A stretch of DNA of 64,000 nucleotides from Castellaniella sp049673105 (lineage in GTDB: Bacteria; Pseudomonadota; Gammaproteobacteria; Burkholderiales; Burkholderiaceae_B), in assembly GCF_049673105.1 (NCBI RefSeq), contig NZ_JBATXG010000006.1, positions 1-64,000 of the forward strand, written 5' to 3'. Position numbers and translations under genes: made by a program. The notes beneath the pieces were generated by a model. The model did no database searches, was not told the origin of the DNA, and saw nothing but the letters and a program-made list of their open reading frames with translations. Shown here in pieces: positions 35,848-44,655 of the stretch (positions are counted from its first letter, which is position 1; each line of letters opens with the position of its first letter).

Positions 35848-37298
35848 TCCGCGTGTCGCGTGCGCCTGGGTCGTCTGTCGTCGACAAGACGGCGCCAGGC
35901 AGTCACCGCCGTCCGAGGGCATGGCGCTCATGGACCGGCTTCTGGCTGAGCGGCGTGCTGGCGGTGGTCTGGCCCGTCTGCGTGTCAGCAGCGGCGTCCG
36001 AAACACGGGTGTCCCTGCAGGCCGGAGAAGTCCGTGTGCTGGGAATTCCGGGGGTGGCGCGGGTGGCGGTGGGGGATGGCCAGATCATCAATGCCGTCAG
36101 CACGGACGACCGCGAGGTCATCCTGTTTGCCCGCAAGCCTGGTTTTAGCACCCTGCATGCCTGGACGGCGGATGGGCAGGTGTCCCGCTATGCCGTCGAA
36201 GTCTCTCCGGAAGGCGCCCGCCAGCTGCAGGATGAACTGCGCACGGTGCTGCAGCGTATTCCGGGCGCCAGGGTCACGCCCTTGGGGGACAAACTTCTGA
36301 TCGAAGGCGACGATCTGTCCGATGCGGACCGGCAGCGTTTGTCGGAACTGGGTCGCCGTTATCCGCAATTGCTGGACTTCACCGGGACGGTGGGGTGGGA
36401 TCAGATGGTGCTGCTCGACGTTCAGGTGGTCGAAGTGCCCAAGACCCTGATGCGGGAACTGGGTTTGCGCTGGGATCCGCAGAGTGCAGGCGGCATCACG
36501 GCGGGCCTGGGCTGGGACGGCGGGTCGCGGCGCTTTGCCGATCGGCCCGGCGAATCCGTGTTGCCGCTCTTGTTTCCGGCGGCGCAGGGGGCAGGGTATT
36601 TCGGCATCAATGCGCTGCTCTCGGCCAAGCTCAATGCCCTGGCTCAGGAAGGCCGGGCGGTGGTGCTGGCGCAGCCGCAGTTGCTGGCCCGCAGCGGGGC
36701 GACGGCAGAATTTCTGGCGGGGGGCGAAGTCCCCTACAGCACCGTGGATCGCAACGGCAATGCGCAGACGGCGTTTAAGCCGTATGGGGTGTCGCTGCGC
36801 ATCACGCCCTCGGTAGAACGCAGCGGCGCTGTGCGTTCCCGTATCGAGGTCGAGGTCAGTTCCGTCGATACGGCGCTGTCCGTACCCGGCGGGCCGTCTC
36901 TGAAGACGCGGCGCACGGCCACGGAATTCAATGTCCGATCGGGGCAGACGCTGGTATTGGCCGGTTTCCTGTCCCGCGATACCGCCGATAACGTCGATCG
37001 TATTCCCGGTCTGGGGTCTTTGCCGGTGCTGGGCGCTTTGTTCCGCTCGGTCCGCTTCCAGCGTAACGAGACGGAGCTCGCGATTCTGGTGACGCCGCAG
37101 CTGGTGACGGCGGACCATCCCGATGTGCATACCCGGGTGGCGCGCACGACTGCCGTGCTGCGGCAGGCTTTCCCCCAACCGGCCAGCCTGATGAATCCCA
37201 TCCGCTCGCTGGGGGCTGAACGGCCTCTGGTGGGCCGGGCGGGCTGGAATCCGCGCACCCGCGGTTCAGGGTCTCAATGGCAAGAGGCGCAGCCATGA
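35844..37298 (+). CDS. cpaC: Tad secretin CpaC/RcpA
   Basis: 484-residue outer-membrane secretin. A signal or anchor segment lies at about residues 31-50. The pilus-assembly N-domain (VLGIPGVARVAVGDGQIINA) comes next, then a BON-like segment (RIPGARVTPLGDKLLIEGD) and the secretin core with VLAQPQLLARSGATAEFLAGGEVPY and the C-terminal IPGLGSLPVLGALFRS plus ELAILVTPQLV signature. The 30-residue Arg-rich stretch before the hydrophobic segment is long for a signal peptide. It forms the exit pore of the Tad machine. ATGA overlaps on both sides. Confidence 0.93.
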   Translation: MIRVSRAPGSSVVDKTAPGSHRRPRAWRSWTGFWLSGVLAVVWPVCVSAAASETRVSLQAGEVRVLGIPGVARVAVGDGQIINAVSTDDREVILFARKPGFSTLHAWTADGQVSRYAVEVSPEGARQLQDELRTVLQRIPGARVTPLGDKLLIEGDDLSDADRQRLSELGRRYPQLLDFTGTVGWDQMVLLDVQVVEVPKTLMRELGLRWDPQSAGGITAGLGWDGGSRRFADRPGESVLPLLFPAAQGAGYFGINALLSAKLNALAQEGRAVVLAQPQLLARSGATAEFLAGGEVPYSTVDRNGNAQTAFKPYGVSLRITPSVERSGAVRSRIEVEVSSVDTALSVPGGPSLKTRRTATEFNVRSGQTLVLAGFLSRDTADNVDRIPGLGSLPVLGALFRSVRFQRNETELAILVTPQLVTADHPDVHTRVARTTAVLRQAFPQPASLMNPIRSLGAERPLVGRAGWNPRTRGSGSQWQEAQP

Positions 37299-39145
37299 AT
37301 GATGTAGAACTTGATCTGCATTTCGAAGATGGCCGCCGTGTGCGCGAACATCATGCCTTGCCCCTGCTGATAGGCCGCGAGCTGGATTGCGGGCTGGTCT
37401 TGAAGAGCTGGCGGGTGGCCCGTCATCATGCCCGGCTGTTGTGCCGAGACCATGAAATATGGGTGGAAGATCTGGGGTCGATCTTCGGCTCCTGCGTCAA
37501 TGGTCGGCGAGTGGCTTCTTATGGGCCTTTGCAGCCGGAAGACGAATTGCTGATCGGGCCCTGTCTGATTCGAGTCCATCTGCTGGGCAGTGGCGGTGCG
37601 GGCGGGGGTGACGGTCTGGGCGGGCGACCGCCGCAGCCAAACGATCTGCGGACCCTCGAGATAACGGTGGGTCCCTCGATCGCCGGCAGTGCGCTCGGTG
37701 TGGCTGAACCCGCCGCCGCTTTCGGAGACCGCACAGCGTCGCAGGCGCCAGGGCATGCTGCCCGGCAGGGGGGCGATCCGGTACCGTTGCATGGCGCCTC
37801 AGCCGTGGCGATCAAGGTGGAACCCGTCCCGGACTTGGATGCCGTGGCGGCACCGCCGCCGGGCCGGGACATCCATCGGCGCCGTCTGCATGAGGCACTC
37901 ATCGGGGCATTGCAGCTGCGCCGCCGGGACATCGGCGGCATGAGCGATGCCGCCTTGAGGTCCGAGGCGACGCGGGTATTGGCCGAGCTGCTGGAAACAG
38001 ACGACAGCCTGCCCCGCAATCTGGATCGCGAAGGCTTGCTGCGGGACCTGGTCGACGAGGCGGTCGGCCTGGGGCCGCTGGAACCTTTGCTGGCCGATCC
38101 GGGCGTGACGGAAATCATGGTCAACCGCCATGATGAAATTTTCGTCGAGCGGGCCGGGCGTCTGGTGCGCGATCCGGCCAGCTTCAGCAGCGAACAAGCG
38201 GTGCTGGGCGTCATCGATCGTATCGTCGCGCCGCTGGGGCGCCGCATCGACGACAGCTCTCCTATGGTGGATGCGCGTTTGCGGGATGGCTCGCGGGTCA
38301 ATGCCGTGATTGCGCCGGTGGCCTTGCGGGGCGCCAGCCTGACCATCCGGAAATTTCCCGCGCGCCGCCTGGAGATGCAGGATCTGCTGGCGGTCGGCGC
38401 CCTGGATGAGGCCATGTCGGCTTTTCTGACGCATTGCGTCCGGCAGCGGAAAAATCTGTTGGTCTCCGGCGGCACCGGATCGGGCAAGACCAGTCTGCTG
38501 AACGTCCTGTCCAATGCCATTCCGGCCGACGAACGCATCATCACCATCGAGGATGCCGCCGAGCTGCGGCTCAATCACCGCCATCTTGTCAGTCTGGAAG
38601 CCAGGCCGCCCAATCTGGAAGGCCGAGGCCGCGTTGAAATCCGCGACCTGGTGCGCAACGCGCTGCGCATGCGGCCCGACCGTATCGTCGTCGGCGAATG
38701 CCGAGGCGCCGAGGCCTTTGACATGCTGGCTGCCATGAACACCGGGCACGAGGGGTCGCTGACCACCCTGCATGCCAACAGTCCCAGGGACGCCTTGAGT
38801 CGCCTGGAAACCATGATTCTGATGGCCGGCATGGACTTGCCCCTGGCGGCAGTACGTGAACACATCGCCGCCAGTATCGATCTGATCGTGCAACTAGTGC
38901 GGACCGCCGACGGGCGGCGCTTGCTCAGCGCCATCGTCCAGGTCACGGGCATGGAAAGCGGTCGTATCCAACTGCAGGAACTGTTCATCGCTCAGGTCGG
39001 CCCGCCGGCGGTCTTTACGGGGTGCGGACTGATGCCGGAGGGATTCCAGGGCGAAGCGGCGCTGGATATCCAGCTTTTTTCTCAGCGCTCGGTATGCCAG
39101 GGACAGGCTGCGTTGGGCGATTCCGTGCAGGCGGCGCTATGTTAG
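37295..39145 (+). CDS. tadA: TadA/CpaF secretion ATPase with N-terminal FHA domain
   Basis: 616 residues. The C-terminal two-thirds is a CpaF/TadA hexameric ATPase: GLGPLEPLLADPGVTEIMVN, Walker A SGGTGSGKTS (about 390-399), Asp box IITIEDAAEL, Walker B region RPDRIVVGECRGAEAFDML, and His box TTLHANSPRDAL. The first 98 residues form a forkhead-associated domain (LLIGREL, VARHHARL, CVNGRRV). Arg28, His45 and Asn69 are kept, but Ala42 replaces the Ser of the usual SxxH, which could weaken phosphothreonine binding. A Gly/Ala-rich linker joins the two. ATG 37295 is chosen for the ATGA overlap with cpaC; ATG 37277 is the alternative. Confidence 0.95.
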   Translation: MNDVELDLHFEDGRRVREHHALPLLIGRELDCGLVLKSWRVARHHARLLCRDHEIWVEDLGSIFGSCVNGRRVASYGPLQPEDELLIGPCLIRVHLLGSGGAGGGDGLGGRPPQPNDLRTLEITVGPSIAGSALGVAEPAAAFGDRTASQAPGHAARQGGDPVPLHGASAVAIKVEPVPDLDAVAAPPPGRDIHRRRLHEALIGALQLRRRDIGGMSDAALRSEATRVLAELLETDDSLPRNLDREGLLRDLVDEAVGLGPLEPLLADPGVTEIMVNRHDEIFVERAGRLVRDPASFSSEQAVLGVIDRIVAPLGRRIDDSSPMVDARLRDGSRVNAVIAPVALRGASLTIRKFPARRLEMQDLLAVGALDEAMSAFLTHCVRQRKNLLVSGGTGSGKTSLLNVLSNAIPADERIITIEDAAELRLNHRHLVSLEARPPNLEGRGRVEIRDLVRNALRMRPDRIVVGECRGAEAFDMLAAMNTGHEGSLTTLHANSPRDALSRLETMILMAGMDLPLAAVREHIAASIDLIVQLVRTADGRRLLSAIVQVTGMESGRIQLQELFIAQVGPPAVFTGCGLMPEGFQGEAALDIQLFSQRSVCQGQAALGDSVQAALC

Positions 39146-39987
39146 CCGCCCTGTTGGTCCTGGTGCTGGGGGCCTGCGTGGCGCTGGGCGCTTGGCTGGC
39201 GCTGGGCCGGATCTTCAGGCTCTGGCAGGATTATGACGCGCGCTTGCAAGACGAGGCGCGGCGCACTTTGGATGCCTCTTTCCTGTTTGTCGATGCGGAA
39301 CGACTGCGACCGCTGTGGTGGGCGGCAGGGGCTGCCGTGTTGCTGTCGGCTGCTTGGCTGGCCGGGCAGTGGTGGGGCGTCTTGCCCGTGCTGGTGGGGC
39401 TTGTCATGGCGCCTTCCCTGGTATTGCGGCAGATGCGGCAGCGCCGCGCCCATCAGTTCGATGCGCAATTGCCGGAATTGATGCAGGCGCTGGCGGGCGC
39501 GCTGCGAGCCGGCGCGGGCTTGCAGCCGGCCTTGCAGCACATCGTGTCCCAGTCGTTGCCGCCGCTGTCCCAGGAATTTTCATTGATGCTGCGGGAACAG
39601 CGTTTGGGCTTGGGGTTCCAGGATGCGCTGAGGCAATTGCATCAGCGCATGCCGACCGAATCCTGCAGCCTGGTGGTATCGGCGCTGGGAATCGCCGCCC
39701 AGACAGGCGGCAGTCTGGCCGACACGCTGGAACGCATCGCTCAGACGCTCAGGGCTCGTCACCATTGGTTGGGGCGGGTGAGGGCCTTGACCGCCCAAGG
39801 GCGGATGCAAAGCCACATCATGGCGAGTTTGCCCGTGTGCTTGTTGCTCGTGCTCAACCGCCTGGAACCCGAGGCGATGGCTTTGCTGTACCAGACCTGG
39901 TATGGCTGGCTGGTATTGCTGGGCATCGTGGTCTTGGAAGGGGTAGGCATCGTCTGGATACGGCGGGTGGCCGCCATCGACGTCTGA
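39139..39987 (+). CDS. tadB: Tad platform protein TadB
   Basis: 282-residue inner-membrane protein of the GspF/T2SSF superfamily with three or four TM helices (residues 1-22, about 58-90, and two near the C terminus). The T2SSF block is FDAQLPELMQALAGALRAGA with TGGSLADTLERIAQTLR. ATG 39139 overlaps the tadA stop by 7 bp, starting one helix before the cytoplasmic domain as expected. It pairs with TadC as the platform moved by TadA. Confidence 0.92.
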   Translation: MLAALLVLVLGACVALGAWLALGRIFRLWQDYDARLQDEARRTLDASFLFVDAERLRPLWWAAGAAVLLSAAWLAGQWWGVLPVLVGLVMAPSLVLRQMRQRRAHQFDAQLPELMQALAGALRAGAGLQPALQHIVSQSLPPLSQEFSLMLREQRLGLGFQDALRQLHQRMPTESCSLVVSALGIAAQTGGSLADTLERIAQTLRARHHWLGRVRALTAQGRMQSHIMASLPVCLLLVLNRLEPEAMALLYQTWYGWLVLLGIVVLEGVGIVWIRRVAAIDV

Positions 39988-40023
39988 AATACCCGGGGTG
40001 GAAGGCTTCCTCAGGGGGGGAAC

Positions 40024-40890
40024 ATGGTGTGGTTCTGGATGGGGCTGTGGCTGGCGGTCGTGGCGGTTTGCCTGGGGTGCTGGGTGCTGGGCTGGCCCTG
40101 GGTCGCTCAGGCGACCAGAGGCGCAGGGATATCGCCCGCGGCGTTCTGGTGGCCTTGGGTCCAGGCCCTGGCGCCCAGCTGCACGGCCTGGGTGACATGG
40201 CCCATGCGCCGCCGCTTGCGGCGTTGGGGGCCGCGCGCGGGCTTGTCGGACGCCTGGCGCGCCGAGCATTGGCTGGCGGCGCGCGTGTTGCTGGCAGGGG
40301 CGGGGCTGGTGCTGGGGGGCGGCATGGCATGGGTGCTGGGCCTGTCTTTGCGCGCCGGAATCGTGTTGGTCCTGGCGGTTGCCGGGGTGGCCTATCTGTG
40401 GCCCGATCAGCGTCTGCGACAGCGGGCGGCGGTGCGACGTCAGGCCATGCAAAGAGAGCTGCCGTTCATGCTGGATCTCATGACCTTGTGCGTGGAAGCT
40501 GGTCTCAGCTTGTCAGCCGCCTTGCGGCAGGTGGCGGATCACGCGCCCGCAGGACCCTTGCGCCAAAGCCTGCGCGATGCCAGTGCCCTGGAACGCACTG
40601 GGGTGGATCGCAGCCGCTGGCTGGCGCAGTGGGCTGACGGATCGGATCTTGCCGGTGTGCACAGCCTGGTGATGACTCTGGCGCAGGCGGACCGTCTGGG
40701 CATGAGTCTGGGACCGTTGCTGCGCGCCCAGGCGGAACGTCAGCGCAGCGAACGTTTTGTGCGTGCAGAAACTCTGGCGCTGCAGGCGCCGGTCAAGATG
40801 CTGTTCCCCATGGTGCTGTGCATCTTTCCCTGCACGTTCCTGGTGATTGGCTTCCCGGTGGCGGTCAAATTGCTGGATGCCGGTCTATGA
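40024..40890 (+). CDS. tadC: Tad platform protein TadC
   Basis: 288-residue inner-membrane T2SSF-domain protein: LPFMLDLMTLCVEAGLSLSA and the GVHSLVMTLAQADRLGMSLG block, with hydrophobic segments at about residues 4-25, 82-118 and 255-280. It follows tadB by 36 bp, the only real gap in the cluster. Its stop overlaps the DUF192 start. Confidence 0.92.
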   Translation: MVWFWMGLWLAVVAVCLGCWVLGWPWVAQATRGAGISPAAFWWPWVQALAPSCTAWVTWPMRRRLRRWGPRAGLSDAWRAEHWLAARVLLAGAGLVLGGGMAWVLGLSLRAGIVLVLAVAGVAYLWPDQRLRQRAAVRRQAMQRELPFMLDLMTLCVEAGLSLSAALRQVADHAPAGPLRQSLRDASALERTGVDRSRWLAQWADGSDLAGVHSLVMTLAQADRLGMSLGPLLRAQAERQRSERFVRAETLALQAPVKMLFPMVLCIFPCTFLVIGFPVAVKLLDAGL

Positions 40891-41297
40891 AGCGTTTGGG
40901 CGGCCCACGTGATCAGCCTGCCTGGGTGCGGTCTGCGCATGCGCTGCATTTGCGAGAAACCCGCACATTCCGGCAGCGCCTGTTGGGCCTGCACGCCTGG
41001 CAGGCGTGGGGCGATACGCCTTGGGGGTTGCTGCTGCCGCGTTGCCGCGCCGTGCAGGGATGGGGCCTGGCGCAGCCCGTGGATCTGCTGTTTCTGGGCA
41101 AGGCGGGGGAGATCCTGCGCGTCTTGCCGCAGTGGTCGCCGGGGCGGTGCGCTGTCTGCCCACGCGCCTGGGCGGTGCTGGAACTGCCGCCGGGATATTG
41201 CCGGCAGGCTGCTTGGGATCGCAGGATCGCCCAGGCCTGGCGGCGCTGGGCCGGCGCAAACGCTTACGAGACGCTGTCCCGGAAGATCGTGGCGTAG
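40887..41297 (+). CDS. DUF192 family protein at the end of the Tad operon
   Basis: 136 residues. The pattern RLLGLHAWQAWGDTPWGLLL, then WGLAQPVDLLFLGKAGEILRV and AVLELPPGY, is the DUF192 fold usually written as GLM-x-FWMKNT-LDIIFLD-VLELPAG. No signal peptide is evident, while many DUF192 proteins are exported. It starts by ATGA overlap with tadC, so it is part of the Tad transcription unit; DUF192 proteins occur near other Tad loci but have no known role. Its last 34 bp overlap the convergent membrane-protein gene. Confidence 0.8.
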   Translation: MKRLGGPRDQPAWVRSAHALHLRETRTFRQRLLGLHAWQAWGDTPWGLLLPRCRAVQGWGLAQPVDLLFLGKAGEILRVLPQWSPGRCAVCPRAWAVLELPPGYCRQAAWDRRIAQAWRRWAGANAYETLSRKIVA

Positions 41298-42043
41298 ATC
41301 GGGTAGAAGCTGCAATACAGCAGGGCGGTGATCAGGATGTCCATGATCAGCGACAGCCAGATCAGCACCGTGGTCGACAGGCCGGTCGCCGCCAACATAT
41401 CCAGCACCTGATGCAGGCCGAAAAAGACGGCGGCCCAGCTGGCGACGTACAGCACGATGGCCCATTTATTGCGCCAGCAGGCCACCATGGAATAGAACAG
41501 GGCGCGGCGTAGCGGCAGCCGATGCCAGCCCATCAAGGCCGGCGCATGCCAGAACAGGGCGGACAGCAGCACATAGAAGCCGCCAAACACGATCATGGGC
41601 CGGGTCATGACGCCGGCCAGCGCCTCGTAGTCCGGCTGCGCCTGGTTGCCGATGGCATCCAGCAGTTGCGGCAAAAAGGGCAGGATCGCCACCACGGCGG
41701 CCAGGAACGTGCAGCCCAGATAAGCAAACCCCAGACGCAGCAGCGTGCCGGTGACCCCGGCGGTCTGCAGGGGGCGCAGCCACAAGCCGGGCAGCATGCG
41801 CTGGCCCAGGCTTAATTGACGGCAGGCGCACAGGGTCAGGAACGTCAGCAAAGGCGTCAGGCTGACCAGCAGGATCTGGCCCAGAATGGGGATGGCGCTG
41901 CCCAGATTGATCAGGAAACTGGTGGTGGTGCTCCAGAAGATCATGGCCAGCGGCTGGCGGCGGAACAGGGCATAGCCCTGGACGATCCAGCCCCAGCCGG
42001 CGCTGGGCGGCAGAATGGCGGCTTGCAGGGAAAGGGGGTTCAT
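41264..42043 (-). CDS. BPSS1780-family membrane protein
   Basis: 259-residue polytopic inner-membrane protein with about six TM helices, starting AGWGWIVQGYALFRRQPLAM after a short lead. This arrangement (GWxWxxxGxxLFxxxP) is typical of the uncharacterised BPSS1780 family of betaproteobacteria. Its ATG overlaps the thrB stop (ATGA), so it is co-transcribed with homoserine kinase. Function unknown. Confidence 0.8.
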   Translation of the reverse strand: MNPLSLQAAILPPSAGWGWIVQGYALFRRQPLAMIFWSTTTSFLINLGSAIPILGQILLVSLTPLLTFLTLCACRQLSLGQRMLPGLWLRPLQTAGVTGTLLRLGFAYLGCTFLAAVVAILPFLPQLLDAIGNQAQPDYEALAGVMTRPMIVFGGFYVLLSALFWHAPALMGWHRLPLRRALFYSMVACWRNKWAIVLYVASWAAVFFGLHQVLDMLAATGLSTTVLIWLSLIMDILITALLYCSFYPIYATIFRDSVS

Positions 42044-43020
42044 GCGTGGGCCTGAGGCAAGACGGGAGCGTCCTGCGTATCTCGCAATCGCAGGATACGC
42101 TCGAAATGGCGCGGATCGTGGGGTTTCAGGGTTTGCGCCGGGCGCGGCAGATAAAAATCATACAGCCTGGAAATCCAGAAGCGCAGGGCGGCGGCCCGCA
42201 GCATGGTCGGCCAGGCGGCCTGCTCGGCGGCGGTAAAGGGGCGCTCGGCATGGTAGGCCTGCAGCCAGGCCTGCAGGCGCCGCCGCACGAAGGCGCCGGT
42301 GGACCGTTGGATGCACCAGTCGTTCACACTGACCGCCACGTCGAACAGCCAGGCGTCGCAGCCGGCAAAATAAAAATCGATGAAGCCGCCCATGTGCGGC
42401 GATTCGAACGTGCCGTCAAACAGGACATTGTCACGGAACAGATCACAGTGCGCGGGCCCCGATGGCAGCGCAGCCAGCGCCGGGCTGGCGGCAAAGGCGT
42501 TTTGTTCCTGCACGCAACGGGTCAGCAGGGCGGCCTGGTCCGCATCCAGGAACGGCAAGACTTTGGGCATCGTTGCCTGCCACCAGGGCAGGCCGCGCAG
42601 ATTGGGCTGATGCAGGGGGAAGTCCTGAGCGGCCAGATGGGCGCGGGCCAGGGTCGCTCCCGCCAGCGCGCAGTGGGCCGGGCCGGGTTCGGGTTCGTAG
42701 CCGCCTTTCAGGCGCGTGACGATGGCCGCGGGCTTGTCGTGCAGCACGGTCAGGCGGGTGCCGTCGCGCAACGTTTGCGGTTGTGGTACCGGCACGCCAC
42801 GGCTGGCCAGGTGGTGCATCAGTTCGATGTAGAAAGGCAGCTGTTCGGCCGTCAGCACTTCGAACAGGGTCAGGACATAGGCCCCCTGCGTCGTATCCAG
42901 GAAATAATTGGTGTTTTCGATGCCGGCGGTGATCCCGCGCAGCGCAACCAGCTCGCCCAGGTCGTAGCGGTGCAGCAGGGTGCGGGCGTCGTCGTCAGAG
43001 ACAGAGGTGAATACGGCCAT
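42040..43020 (-). CDS. thrB: Homoserine kinase, ThrB type II (APH fold)
   Basis: Phosphorylates L-homoserine for threonine synthesis; 326 residues of the aminoglycoside-phosphotransferase-like class found in pseudomonads and betaproteobacteria, not the GHMP class of E. coli. It begins MAVFTSVSDDDARTLLHRYD. Motifs are GITAGIENTNYFLDTT, the catalytic loop HCDLFRDNVLFDG, and FIDFYFAGCDAWLFDVAVSVNDW with the metal-binding Asp. It is divergent from dusA. Confidence 0.95.
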   Translation of the reverse strand: MAVFTSVSDDDARTLLHRYDLGELVALRGITAGIENTNYFLDTTQGAYVLTLFEVLTAEQLPFYIELMHHLASRGVPVPQPQTLRDGTRLTVLHDKPAAIVTRLKGGYEPEPGPAHCALAGATLARAHLAAQDFPLHQPNLRGLPWWQATMPKVLPFLDADQAALLTRCVQEQNAFAASPALAALPSGPAHCDLFRDNVLFDGTFESPHMGGFIDFYFAGCDAWLFDVAVSVNDWCIQRSTGAFVRRRLQAWLQAYHAERPFTAAEQAAWPTMLRAAALRFWISRLYDFYLPRPAQTLKPHDPRHFERILRLRDTQDAPVLPQAHA

Positions 43021-43069
43021 GAGCGAAACAGGCGGCTGGATGGCCGCAAGGGGGTTGATTCAACGCGGC

Positions 43070-43089
43070 ATTTTAGTCGAAAGTAAAAT
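43070..43089. promoter_or_regulatory. Symmetric -10 pair between thrB and dusA
   Basis: ATTTTA-N8-TAAAAT is a perfect inverted repeat. Read in either direction it offers a TAAAAT -10 hexamer, suiting the divergent thrB and dusA genes 50 and 29 bp away. The -35 boxes are not clear. Confidence 0.4.
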
Positions 43090-43117
43090 AGCGGTTCCTT
43101 CTGACTGAATTGTGACA

Positions 43118-44173
43118 ATGGCTGATTGGCGTTTGTGTGTGGCCCCGATGATCGATGTGACGGATCGCCACTGCCGGTATTTTCACCGGCTGCTGGCTCC
43201 GCGGGCCCGCTTGTATACCGAAATGATCACGACCGGGGCTTTGCTGCATGGCGATGCCGCCCGTCATCTGGATTTCGATGCCGCCGAGCATCCCGTCGCC
43301 TTGCAACTGGGGGGCAGCGATCCCGATGCCCTGGCACGCAGTGCCCGCCTGGGGGCCGACTGGGGCTATGACGAAATCAATCTGAACTGTGGCTGCCCGT
43401 CGGAACGGGTGCAGAGCGGCGCTTTCGGCGCCTGCTTGATGGCCGAACCGCAATTGGTGGCGGATTGTGTGCGAGCAATGCAAGAGGCGGTGCCGGTGCC
43501 CGTGACGGTCAAGCACCGCTTGGGGCTGGACTACGATGAATCCTATGATTTTGTGCGGGATTTTGTCGGGGTCTTGTACGAAGCAGGCTGCCGGGTGTTC
43601 ATCGCGCATGCCCGCAATGCGGTCCTGAAAGGCCTGTCACCCAAGGACAACCGGGAAAAACCGCCCTTGCGCTATGCCGAAGTCCTGCGCCTGAAACAGG
43701 ATTTCCCGGATGCGCGCATCGTGCTGAACGGCGGTCTGTCCGATCCGGAAGATTGCCTGGATTGGATGCGGCGCCTGGATGGGGTCATGCTGGGCCGTGC
43801 CGCCTGGCATCACCCGGATATCCTGGCTGTTCTGGATCGCCGGATGGGCCAGCAGGGGGACGCGTCCCCCGTAGCGACCGAACCGCTGGACGAGGCGGCC
43901 TGGGCCGACGACGTGTTGCAGCGGTTTCTGGCCTATGTGACGCGACAGCATGCCGCGGGTGAACCTTTGCATGTGCTGGTGCGCAGCCTGCTGGGCTGGC
44001 GTTCAGGCCGACCGGGGGCGCGTCAGTGGCGTCGGCTGCTGTCCGACCCCAAGGCCCTGCGGGCCGGCGGCCCCGAGGGGCTGCGCCGAGCCTGGGATGC
44101 TCTGGTGAGCGGCGGGGATCAGGATTTGCGAGCGGAGGCCCCGACGTCCTCGCTGGGCCAGTCGCGGATATAG
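43118..44173 (+). CDS. dusA: tRNA dihydrouridine(20/20a) synthase DusA
   Basis: FMN enzyme reducing U20/U20a of tRNA with NADPH; 351 residues from ATG 43118 (GTG 43112 is possible). DusA hallmarks are LCVAPMIDVTDRHCRYFHRL at the start, INLNCGCPSERVQSGAFGAC with the catalytic Cys, VTVKHRLGLD and IAHARNAVLKGLSPKDNRE. The last 55 bp overlap the convergent CBS-protein gene. Confidence 0.97.
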   Translation: MADWRLCVAPMIDVTDRHCRYFHRLLAPRARLYTEMITTGALLHGDAARHLDFDAAEHPVALQLGGSDPDALARSARLGADWGYDEINLNCGCPSERVQSGAFGACLMAEPQLVADCVRAMQEAVPVPVTVKHRLGLDYDESYDFVRDFVGVLYEAGCRVFIAHARNAVLKGLSPKDNREKPPLRYAEVLRLKQDFPDARIVLNGGLSDPEDCLDWMRRLDGVMLGRAAWHHPDILAVLDRRMGQQGDASPVATEPLDEAAWADDVLQRFLAYVTRQHAAGEPLHVLVRSLLGWRSGRPGARQWRRLLSDPKALRAGGPEGLRRAWDALVSGGDQDLRAEAPTSSLGQSRI

Positions 44174-44586
44174 GCCTTGAGCATATTGTTTTCGAACTGC
44201 TGCGCCTCGACGATGGCGCGGGCCATGTCGTAGAAAGAAATCACGCCCATCAAAGTGGGGCCGTCCATGACGGGGATGTAGCGGGCGTGCTTGTCCAGCA
44301 TCAGGCGCTGGACTTCGTCGGCGTCCGTATTGGGCGTGACGCTGACCGGAGCATCGTCCATGATGCTGCGCACGGTGAAGTCCCCTGTCTGGCCGTCGTG
44401 CTGGTTCAGGTGGTTGATGATTTCACGAAAGGTCAGCATGCCGACCAATTGGCCGTGTTCCATGATGACCAGGGATCCGATGTCCAGCTGGCTCATCGAG
44501 GTAATGGCCTCGTGGACGAGCATGTCGGGGCTGCCGGTGTATAGCGTGTGCCCCTTCACACGCAGGATTTCAGAGACTTTCAGCAT
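44119..44586 (-). CDS. CBS-domain protein
   Basis: 155-residue cytoplasmic protein made of a tandem CBS pair (about residues 10-65 and 75-130) and little else. It starts MLKVSEILRVKG and includes DIGSLVIMEHGQLVGMLTFR and YIPVMDGPTLMGVISFYD. CBS pairs usually bind adenine nucleotides as energy or redox sensors; the partner here is unknown. A monocistronic position is likely. Confidence 0.9.
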   Translation of the reverse strand: MLKVSEILRVKGHTLYTGSPDMLVHEAITSMSQLDIGSLVIMEHGQLVGMLTFREIINHLNQHDGQTGDFTVRSIMDDAPVSVTPNTDADEVQRLMLDKHARYIPVMDGPTLMGVISFYDMARAIVEAQQFENNMLKAYIRDWPSEDVGASARKS

Positions 44587-44655
44587 ATTGGATTCCTATG
44601 GGCTGTTTTTTTTAATGATTTCCTGGGGAATTTCCGGAAAAAGCCCCCTGTATGC

